Shown piece by piece: positions 37,301 to 49,300 of a stretch of DNA of 64,000 nt. How positions within the stretch are numbered: the stretch's first letter is position 1; each line of letters begins with the position of its first letter. The notes below the pieces were generated by a model that was not told the origin of the DNA, searched no databases, and was given only the letters and a program-made list of their open reading frames with translations. Both the position numbers and the translations under genes were made by a program. The stretch comes from Ephydatia muelleri (Eukaryota > Porifera > Demospongiae > Spongillida > Spongillidae): NCBI GenBank assembly GCA_013339895.1, contig JABACO010000014.1, forward strand, positions 8,413,892 through 8,477,891. Reading direction: 5' to 3'.

Positions 37301-40300
37301 CCTCACAACCCCACACTCACTGGCCACACCCTTGACCCTCACTCACTGGCCACACCCATCAACTCACACTCACTGGCCACACCCTCGACCCCCACTGGCC
37401 ACACCCATCAATCCTCACTCACTGGCCACACCCATTGACCATCACTGGCCACACCCAGGGGCCCTCATAGCAGGCAGGAATGTATTCCCTTCCATATAAG
37501 AGCTTCAACATAACTCATGTACATGTAGACATCTTGTTTATATATACCAGCTGCAAACATCCTACCTGATACACTACACCTCCTCACACTCACAGACCAC
37601 ACCCATCAACCCTCACTCACTGGCCACACCCATTGACCCTCACAACTCTGCCAGGCTTGCCACCACTCACTGGCTTACTACTAACAGTCTGACAATAAGA
37701 TATAATATGGAACATTCTATACGAAAATGGGTCTGGTGGAATTGATTTTATATTTAAATCGACATATCTTCCGAAATATTAACGCTATCGGGTTCCTATT
37801 TTTAACACAACATACCACACCATTACTATATGTGAAAATCCATTTTGGTGTCTTACACATGCGGGGTACCGACGTTTCAAGGTTCGATACCCCGTAGGGT
37901 TCAAAACAGCCACATCTTTAGGTAGGAGTGTCCAAATCGGTTCAAAATAGGTTCCTATGTAGAAGGGTCCTGCCGCTATTGATTTTTTCTGTTCGTTATT
38001 TTTTGCTTTATCCGTTGTAGAGATACAAGTGTGCAAAGAAATTGCATATTTCCCGGGCGTTACGCGCCATTAACGTATACGAGGACGTCCTCGAAGCCAG
38101 TCGTAATACATTAATGGTGCGTAACGCCCGGGAAGTATGTAATTTCTTTGCACACTTGTATCTCCATAACAGATTAAGCAAAGATTAACGAACAGAACAA
38201 ATCAATAGCGGCAGGACCCTTCTACATAGGTACCTATTTTGAACCGATTTGGACACTCCTACCGGAAGATGTGGCCGTTTTGAACCCTACGAGGTATCGG
38301 ACCTTGAAACGTCGGTACCCCGCATGTGTAAGACACCAAAATGGATCTTCACATATAGTAATGGTGTGGGATGTTGTGTTAAAAATAGGAACCCGATAGT
38401 GTTAATATTTCGGAAGATATATCGATTTAAATTTTATGTTATAAAATAAAATCCACAAGACCCATTTTCGTATAGAACGTTCCATATAGCAATCTTTAAC
38501 AATTCTGTTTGCAAGTGTGGTTGTCGACTACCCACCAGTACTCTCATATTACACAGCTTGTGTGCAATGGAGTCCAGTACCCTAAGCACCACCACCATTT
38601 CCCTTCCCGTAGAACTCTGGGCTGCTTCTCCTGGCAACCAACTACCCTGTGTAACATGCAGGCCATGCTCCACTGTATACCCCCCTGAATACACCAACCT
38701 AATGGCTGAAGGGCTAAGCCATATAGGCTGGGCATTATATTGGGCCACACAACTAGATGATCTCCAAAACTCTAACTCCCGCTGCACACCTCGGTTGATC
38801 TCTACGTGCTCACACCATGCATGTCTGGACCACAGCAAGACGTACAAACTCCTAGTCATAATCCTAGACATTGGCCCCAAAGCCAACCCCATGGAAATAA
38901 TCTTGCCAACCAAACTAGCAATAAACCGTGCATTCAGATGTGTGGCTACCCCAGTGATCTGCAACATGGCATGCAACACTGCCAACTTAGCTTCTGGAAC
39001 CAAAACACCGCCCCGTTCCAGGTCTGCAACAAATCCCAACCACGCTGTGCTAAGTGATGGGAACCAAACTGACTTACCCTCATGCACAACCAAACCCGCA
39101 CATTCAAGAGCATCCCTCACCCATGCACTGGCCTTTTTGGCCTCTATCTTACCCTTAACTGCACATATGCCATTGTCCAGGTACATCACTGCTTTTAACC
39201 CCTTAGATTGCCATAGCTTAACCAAGGGTCGTATAAGTTTAGAGAACACATATGGTCCTTCAAAACCCAAGTACTTACGATGCCCACTTAAAATTATATA
39301 TCACCCAATTGGAATTCACAACATCTGCCCCATAGAAAGTTTTATGGCATACCTTAATGTAAAGAGCTCCAAGTTAAGGGGCAGGTGATTGATACAAGTG
39401 TACTAACCAAGCACCCCCCCACCATGGCACTCGAAACACCATGTAATGATGACATTTGGGTTGGAACTTACATGTATATCCCATCTCTGTGGATGGTTTA
39501 ATGGTGTGCTTTCCATGTACATGTCAACTTCCCCTCCCCCTCAGCTGGCACTTGAGATGTTGAATATTATTAATTACCCTACTGACTGTGGTGGGTCAAG
39601 GCCCATGACCTCAGTCCTTACCCTAATACCACAAACCCATGTGTTCCATGAACATGCTGGCATGCATGCAAATTGATCTGGTGATGTTTCCTTTTCTACA
39701 CCCTCCCAGCATGCACCTTCTCCCTCTGTACTTCTCTCATTCACTTCTCTTTTTCATATTCACTTTCAAATTGTTCTCCCTTCTTATGTGCATCAGTGAT
39801 GCTTTTGTTCCTTCTCTCCTTACCAGGACAATACAACTCCACTGTATGTGGCAAGTCAGAAGGGTCATCATGATGTAGTACAGACCTTGTTGGGAGCTGG
39901 TGCTGGAGTGAATATAGCAACATCTGATGTAAGTGATATCACTTACATCAGATGTTGCTGTATTCACTCCACTCCCAGCTCCCAACAAGGTCTGTACTAC
40001 ATCATGATGACCTGCCACATACAGTGGAGTTGTATTGTCCTGGTAAGGAGAGAAGGAACAAACAAACAAAGAGAACACATACATCTCTCCACAACTAAAC
40101 ATATGTTTAGTTGTGGAGAGATGTATGTGGACTAATGAGGGTATGGAGGGATGTTATAAGGATGCAGTGGCAAAAGGCTAAATGCACCATTAATAAAATT
40201 GCTACCCACCTTCCCCTCCCCGGCCCACAAACACATACGTGTACACACAAGGTGTGCTATCGAGATTAAAGAAGTGTGCACGTTAGTCATTCCACTATGA

Positions 40301-43300
40301 CTTTGTATGGGAGCGTGCTTCACATCTTCAGATCATGATGCATTTCTTCATATTTGTTTGTCTTTGGATGAATGTTGCTTTTACTGTGTATTAAGTTAAT
40401 AACTTGAATGGCTTACGAAATATGCTGTCCTAAATCGAGGGGGGGGAGGGGGGCAATGAAATCTGTATGGACCCCATCGTCCAATACTGTAGAGCTTGAA
40501 GAGAGGATTACGAATCTCCTTTTAAAATGAAAATCTGACTTAAGAGAAAAAAGATACGAGGGGTTTAAAAATGAGGGTGTAGGGGGTACCAGGTTGGATT
40601 GATTTAAAAGTTTAAAAAAATGTAAACATCAAGGGAAGACTAATAATATCTCGTGTTTTTTGTTAATAAATTTCAGTGCATAGATAACCCCTGAAAACAA
40701 CATGCATTTGATGATGTGGCAGCCATATTTAGTGTGTTACATAACTATAATACAACAGCTATCAACACTGAGGTTTATTTTTCTTTCACTTATGGCTTAA
40801 GTGTTTCTTTGATAGTGTATGCCAGCCTCAAATGCCACATGCAAGTAAGATCTTTTAGTGCATTGCGTAGTATCAATGGCAAGAGCTTCCTAATATATAC
40901 CACAAACCACTTAGACGACTTACATGTACATGTAACAACACAGTGGTTATGTTCATTCACAGCAATTTACTAATCATTTTTGTTTACTTAGTGAATGAAT
41001 TTATACATTTAGTTGTGTCAGCCAGACATTGTTTGGTAAATTTACTTCAGCTGACTAACCAGGTCAGTCAACCTAGGAGACGGTCCACTATCTGCACACA
41101 TTATGAAGTGTAGCATGCACAATCATTTGTTGTTTGGACTTCAATTGAAGTGTGCGTACTGTACTTGCACAACAATTACTTGTAAAACACAAAGAACTGG
41201 TCATTAATAAATAAATTGATCACTCTTGTATTAGGACGGTCGGAGTCCATTGTGGACAGCAAGTTTCGATGGACGCCTTGAAGTAGTAACGAAACTCATT
41301 GAAGCAGGAGCTGATATCAATCAGGCTAATAAGGTTGGTATGAAATAATCTGCTCCGTTTACAATGTGGTGGTCAGCACGTACTGGTAGTTTAACATGAT
41401 TTGGAATAAAACGTTTGGGGAAATTACAAAATGTAAAAATGTAACAAATGTGCATCATTTTATTTTAACCAAAACCTTTCCATTCTGTCCCACATGTATG
41501 TACATGTAGTCATACTAACAACATGCATGTACATGAGACAATTATGCCCTAGTCATGAGTTAATGGCTGTACATGTATCTCTATAGCTACTCTATCAAAT
41601 CTGGATCATTATGTGCCATTAATGTCAGAATGTTAGGTAGATTTATCCCACATTGCACATCCGTGGTCTCTTATTTTATACTTTATGCCACATGTACATG
41701 TGTTCAAAATGTAATTTCTATACCAATTAAATGTCCAAAGTCAGATGAGCATTTGGAGGTGATGAATGCTGTTGTTGAGTGGTGGGACAATGACCAAAAC
41801 CATCTGTATAGGGAAATAGATTGTTCTGGGGCAAAATCCCATACCCCAATGTGGGAACATTCCCCTCCCCCATCCCGCCCCCCCCCCCCCTCCTCCCTAA
41901 CTGGGGCTGCATCGTTTATTATTCATTGGCTGCACCACTTTTTATTAGCAAATCCATGAGCGCTGGGATTAGGATATTGCTTGACCATATGAATAAAGTG
42001 ACATGGTGAAATGATCATGCAGCATAGAAGCTGTATACTCCCTCCACATGCCTTACATGGTATCCTCACAGTTCCTTATCACATAACAATTGGTGTAGCC
42101 TCACCTGTGCACGCCATCTTAATAAGACACAATAGGCTGGAATGGTACACAGCACACAGACCAATACTCCAATAGGCTGGAATGGTACACAGCACACAGA
42201 CCAATACTCCAATAGGCTGGAATGGTACACAGCACACAGACCAATACTCCAATAGGCTGGAATGGTACACAGCACACAGACCAATACTCCAATAGGCTGG
42301 AATGGTACACAGCACACAGACCAATACTCCAATAGGCTGGAATGGTACATAGCACACAGACCAATACTCCAATAGGCTGGAATGGTACACAGCACACAGA
42401 CCAATACTCCAATAGGCTGGAATGGTACACAGCACACAGACCAATACTCCAATAGGCTGGAATGGTACACAGCACACAGACCAATACTCCAATAGGCTTG
42501 AATGGTACACAGCACAGACCTATACTCTAAACATAACACCAAACAAAAATAACACTAATAACAACAACAACATCGGGCTGCCAATCCAACAACACACACA
42601 ACGCTGGGCAGGGGGCTTAACACAAACCTATATTTTAAAAGAAGATGAGCCCACATCATATGGTCCATCAAAACCCAAGTACATGTACTTATGATGTGCC
42701 TGCACCACCTTCACATGGTGGTAACCCAACTTTAAATCAAAAGTAAACATATACTCACCTGGTCGAAAAAGCATCATGGCTATACTCATGTCTTCATACT
42801 TAATCCGTACTAACTGGTTCACATGACGCAGGTTAAGCACCAAGCGCTTCTTCTGGCAGCGGGCAGCAAATATACGGTCTAGCACTTACTGTCTGGACGT
42901 AACCCCCACTGAGCAGCTCAGCAACAGCAAGGTCCACAAATCCTGTGTTCACCCACGCCGACTGCTGATTTGTCCTTGTATACGTCGTAGGTTTGGAGTA
43001 GAACGGTATCACATACCCTTCCCGTATTAAGTCAACGATCCACTCTGGGGTACATAGCACATCCACCCAAAACTGTACATGCTGTCTACCAATCTTTGAT
43101 GGACACTGGTCAGCCATTACCCAATTGGAATTCCCAACATTTGCCCATGGAACGTTTTATGGCATACCTTAATGTAAAGAGCCCCAAACTTATAATTTGT
43201 ACTTATTTCATTTCATTTCTGTCACATATGTTTGTATGATAAGTCACTTTTGGAATAAATATTAATAATCAAATGCATGTACCATTGCCATCATATCACC

Positions 43301-46300
43301 TTAGTTATTGCCCAGCCAGAGGTTCAGTTAATACAGCACAATAGCACACATGTAGGTGGAGCTATATGTATGGATTACATGTAGATCATTTAGATGCCAT
43401 TCTCCACACTGAATAATAACCAATAATAAGCCTTTGTGGAATGTGATCTTGCATGCCATATTGAATGGATCCTGTGGTTATAGAGGATTAGGATATTGCT
43501 TGACTATACATGTATGAAAATAGTGAAATGGTGACATGTTGATGATACTTGAACCTTGTTTGGTGTGGTCAATGGATTTCACCATCACATCCCTTGTGGT
43601 TAACTAGAAGACAGACACATACACTGTATAATGCTGATCTGTTGTTGTTGTCATTTCTACACCCTCCCAACATGCACCTTCTCCGTCTGTACTTCTCTCA
43701 TTCACTTCTCTTCATATTCACTTTCAAACTGTTCTCCCTTCTTGTGTGCATCTGTGATGCCTTTGTTCCTTTTCTTATTACCAGAACAATGCAACTCCAC
43801 TGTATATTGCAAGTCAGGAGGGTCATCATGATGTAGTACAGACCTTGTTGGGAGCTGGTGCTGATATGAATATAGCAAGATCTGTTGTAAGTAATGTTTA
43901 GATGTGATGAGGTGTGAACTAAGGAGTGTATGGAGGGATGTGGTGTGGTGAGGGAGTTGCAGGATACATGTACATGTGTATAGTACTCTTATTGTTACCT
44001 TTGAATTATTTTACACACTTCCTGTATTGTAGAATGATGTAATCTTAGTGACACATTCATTGTTGGACCTCATTATATTAAGGTTACATCGTGTGCACTG
44101 CATGTGCCTTGAATAGATTTTTATTCCACAAGAGATGTGGTCTCAATATTTTATTTGCCACAATTTAGGTGTATTCAAATTTACATTGTTAGACTCCTGT
44201 AACCTCAGGAGACACATGTACATGTATGTGGTTACTATGGGTAATTTACATAATTTTCTGTATTGTGCTGTACATGTGCATGTATGTGTTTGAACTCAAG
44301 AAAACAATTAAGTACATGTAATCAAAGACACATCTTTTAGTTCAGCGCATGTCAGTATTAGCAGAAATGCAGGTGTATTGATATTCATTCACACATGATG
44401 ACATGCATAAGTACATGTATATCACTCATGTACATGTACATGTATGGTCTTCAGGATGGGAGCACACCCCTGGACATAGCAGTGCAGAATGGACACAAGG
44501 AAATAATTGAACTGCTGAAGCTTCACATGAGCAAGGTTAGGTTAGGTGTGCATGTACATGTACATAGACACCTAGTGTGTGTGCTGGTGTGATGTTTGGT
44601 ACTCAGGTGTGTCATGCTAAATAATCCCTGCAATATCAACCTTTTATGATGTCATAGGTCCTATTTGTTTGATAATTTGCTATGTACATTTTGCCAGACC
44701 AACATATCACTGTTGACCACATTGAACTGTGAGGTGCTTTTGCGTAACCCTTGTTTACATGTAATTACTTGCTTGTGTGACTCACTTGTGACCTCCATGT
44801 AATGTACGTCTAACATAAAAGTACTAGTTGTCTGCTGCAGACAACCATCAACCTTCATTAACTTCATTACATGAGCTGTAAATTGCCATTTGTTGGTTAT
44901 GTTAATGAGGCAAAATGCTCAGACTTTGCAGGCCCATGATTTGTCTGCCATAGCCCTTGAATTATAGTGTATGCGTGTTATTGGTTATATCTTATGTTGT
45001 TAAAAATAAATATTAGAATAAACAAGTAGTATTGTCAGAGCAGAATAAGTATAAGTTTGAAATCACATGTTGAAATGCACTGAAGATGAAATAAAGACAT
45101 CTGATGGTATACATGTAGTGTTTCCACGAGCACCAAATGTTGCATGTGTTGTTGTGCACCATCAATGATGTACATATTCCCATGTACTACTTCAGGATGA
45201 TGGCCTAACTGAACAGAGTAACCTGAAGCCTTCAGAGGTGAGTAGCCTGGGTTATACGTGGTCTGGGGATGAGTTAATAGTCAGTGTAGTATGCAGTACA
45301 TGTAGGTCGCCAAGACAACACAAAACGACTCCTGCTGCCCAATTCATACACAAACATGTACATGTACAGACAATCAAATAGTTGCATTGCACTATTGTTA
45401 CATAACAAGGGCAATAGTGGTGGGAGCTACAAGTATGGGGAGGAGCACTGTTGTTGCTTTTGAATTAGGAGATGTATGCTTCCATGGCATACAATTTTTA
45501 TGTGTTTGGTCTGGAGTACATGTCATTATGAAATGTACATTTGTCTGTTTACAGATAAAGCAGCCAGTGGAACACAGAGAGTAAACATTTCTACCACCAA
45601 ATGTATTCATGATCCTTCACACTCTATCTCCTCCCCTCTCTCTTCCCTCCAATATTCCCTCTCAATAGGGTGGTCACATTTGCCTCCACACATGGTGACA
45701 ATATCAGACTTGAACATGGAGGACAAGTGGCCTGCAGATTTAATAACAATTCAAAAGGCATTGTAATGACTTCTGCCCCTCTTCGTAGTGATGTCATCTT
45801 TCAGGTGAGATGACAGGTTTAGACATTGTCACCACATACTGTTGTGCCTCACTGACATGTGGTGCCTCAGGTGTGAGTTTTATGACTTTCGTGCATGTTA
45901 TCTTGGCTGCTTTAGATTACTTTATGAAGTGGTGACATCTGTCATCTTTATTCAATGATAGTATCTCGATGAGATTGAATGAATTCTATGTGTTAACGTC
46001 TAAATTCCTGATTGTCATCACGGGTGTCAGTTTTAAGTGTCTAGTCTTGTTTTACTGCATGTACATGTGTTCATTGTCCTAACATGTGCCTGTACTGTCT
46101 GAATTAGTATACACCGGGGTATACAATTGACCTTGGGATGACATTTAATTATACTGTATATATTACGGCGTTCATTTCACATGCCTGTATAAGTATATCT
46201 GCACTCATGTATTTTTTCTATTCTTGGTTTGCGGAGGGGGAAAATATCTTATTTGTTGGTACAGTATATCTGATTTTGTGTGGCTTTATTTTATCCTGTT

Positions 46301-49300
46301 GGTGCCTTTCTAATACATCATGTATACATATGCATGCATGCAATTCTGGCAATTGCTAACACTGCAAGTGCATTTGAATGTGTGCAATTGCAATGCATGC
46401 ATCAATAGGTGGAGATTGTGGAGGTGGACTACAAATGGAGTGGCTCTCTGTCCATTGGAGTCACTACACAAAGTACAGCACAGGTGGTTTCTGTGGACAA
46501 TGTAAAGCAGTTGTTGGGACAAAGTTTTATTGTGACATCATCAGTTAATGGCAAACCATCCTTAGCTCTGTATGCAGAAGGGCAGGTATGACACTGTTTA
46601 GTTCATGTACATGTGTACATCTGTTGTGCGTGCTATAGGGTAGTCCATGCCGCAATTGTATTAAGTACGTGTCATTGATTATTGTATGTACGTGTATGTG
46701 AATCAAACTATTCACTAGCTTGTCAATATGAGGCTCCCTCTGGATAGCAATAGAAAAAATGTATTGAGTAGCATTCTGAGTGTGATCCTCTTGCCAAGTT
46801 CTTAAGGGAGAGGGAGGAATCGAGAAACACCTTGTATTGCTACAGGGCACAAAATACATGTTAAATTAAGCATGTAGTGATACTATGTACTTAATCACCA
46901 ATTATTCCACATGGGCATGTACATTAAAAAAAAGTTATTTGACATGCATTAGATGTGTATCAATTGTACATCTGCAATGAATCAACTGGTTCATATAAAT
47001 ACATGCACCTCATGCCAACACTTACATATGTATTAATATCACCAGGAAGTGGATCAACTGCCTGATGAAATCAATTTCCATGACCTAAAGGTTGGGGACA
47101 CAGTTGGACTGCTGTACACAAACTCTGGTACCTTGCACCTCTTCATGAATGGTGCCCACGTGGTCACACTTCCCTGCACTGTCCCCGTGGGTGTGTATGG
47201 TTTGGTGGACCTGTATGGTCAGTGTGTGAAGGTATCCCTAAGACCACTAACACCTTGGAGTGGGGGAAGTCCCCTTCATGTCATGGCTGATAAAAGTGCT
47301 CTTGATCAGCAAAGAAAGCAGCTTGCTGGTAAACTGTCCATGTTACCTGTTGTCTTTCAGCATTATGCATGTATATTGCATTGGAGCTTACATGTAGTTG
47401 TATGTACATGTACACTGTACTCCTGCTTCTTGTACGTGTAGCAAACACTGCTTGTTAGTTTCATATATCCCAATTGCATGAGAAGTGACTCAGCAGACTC
47501 TAAATATGTCACACCATCAGGATTAACGATGAGAATTTGCACAAGACATTGCAGTAGCATGAAGTAATGTGCTGGTGGATCTAGTCATGTGTGAAGTCTA
47601 TAACTAAGCGGTGTATGAAATGTTGGCATCAAAATTTGACTTAAGAGTCTAACATTATATGTATTGCAAGCGATAGCCAAATGGTGATGTATAGCATGAT
47701 GATGGGCCATATATTGACCTGCACCAGGACAGCATGAGACATTTGGAGAGATACTATCACTTAACAGTTAACTGCATGCATGTAAACCTACTTTGAGTTT
47801 TATGATACTTTATCAAATATTCCAGGACAAGCAAAAGAAAAGTAACGCTCGCATTGAAATGTATGGCTAATTATAAATTCAGTACCTAATAACTTTATGA
47901 TGGATAGTCAAATTTAGGATGCATAAGGACCATTTGATAAAAGCTCTTTAGAGTTCACGGAAAATGAAAAACTATCCAGAAGGGTGATTTTGCTAGACAG
48001 AGTCCCATTTGTTCTTTTTGTGACAATGAATACTTTGTACAAAAATGGCTACCCAAAACCATTTTCTAAGAGACAAAAATACACTTGTGGTTTAAGGGCT
48101 GTAAACGATGATAAGTTAAAACACAAAGAATATAAGTATACTGCTGTGCCAAAGGAGTGGCAACGTTATTAATAATTGTTCCCTAGTTAATAATGTGGCG
48201 CTACCCATTATACCTCTTCATTACTATGGTAATGCTGGTCAAAGGGTGATTTTGCTGGATAGTGTCCCAAATGATGATAGGATAAAGTGAAACACACGGT
48301 AGTTAGGAGAGGAGGTTTGCATTTGTGGTGACATGTAATATTTATGAACGGCCAAAGCTAACTGCACCAAACATGTAACTAACTTGTCTAACCTGTTTTG
48401 CTGCTATAATTTATGTGTTTGTGTATGTACCATTGTTTCATTCATCAGCCTGTTACTGTATCGTTAGCTGTTCTTAATATGGTCTAAGCACAGCGTGTTG
48501 AAAGGAGGGTTTGTGCCATTGAGCGGAGTGTAAGAAGTCGATGTGCGCGCCTCAATGCGTGGTACATATACATGTATCATCACGACCCACTGATGCATCG
48601 TTCAGGTGGAGGCTTTTCTAAATTATGTCATAGCACCACTACTTTTTTGTTGCATTACTACAACAAATGATCAGGTGTTGGGCGGTGAGGCATTAAAAGA
48701 AAGGAGACAACTGGTTTTACATGTGATATATGTGTTGCCAGGTCTTATCGATATCCATATTTTGACTTCATCAAATATGTTGAGTGTACTGTGGATCATT
48801 TTGCAATCTGCATGTATTAAACCCCCTCATTTTTACAGATGCAACAGAATTGTTTGAAGAAGCTATGAAGGAAGGTTCAGTAAATATATCGATTATCAAA
48901 TGCCTGGTGCTTGGGATAGCAGGTGTGGGGAAGACCCACCTCAAGTGGCTCCTTCTGTCAGAGAACACAGATAAACACACCGGTCGTGTTAGTACTGGAA
49001 TAGCTGATAATCCGGTGCATGCATTTGTGGGCTCTGTCAAGTCTATTCTAGCAGGGGTGGACGAGAAAGATACTGGTAACTGGGAGGTGTTGGATGAATC
49101 CAAGCTAATGGAGGTTCTTATAAATGCCTACCAGAATGAGCCTTCCCCCTTTTCAGCATCAGTTTCCATAGCAACTCGGGCTTCTCCTCGTCCAACTGCA
49201 CATCAGCAACCATCAAGGTTGGCTGACCCCTTATCAAAGCTACATGTAGATGTCAAGGTCCCGTCACCTTCATCTATTGAGCCTGTACTAGCTCCATCTA

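Larger units (their letters stand above)
34421..41234 (+). repeat. Tandem segmental unit 5 (A5, lost B6, B7)
   Basis: 6814 bp from A to A. One B exon is destroyed at about 36930. The unit carries the 781-bp foldback element, DIRS fragment II and the B7 palindrome. Confidence 0.9.
41235..43190 (+). repeat. Partial tandem unit 6
   Basis: Homology to units 2-5 continues from A6 through the 40-bp minisatellite and DIRS fragment I, then stops near 43190. The following intron up to B8 is largely unrelated until the conserved pre-B tract at about 43650. Confidence 0.85.

Noticed and set aside
37884-37900. B-box-like GGTTCGATACC in the foldback arms
   Set aside because: No A box or cloverleaf at a proper distance; also present only as part of the mobile element.
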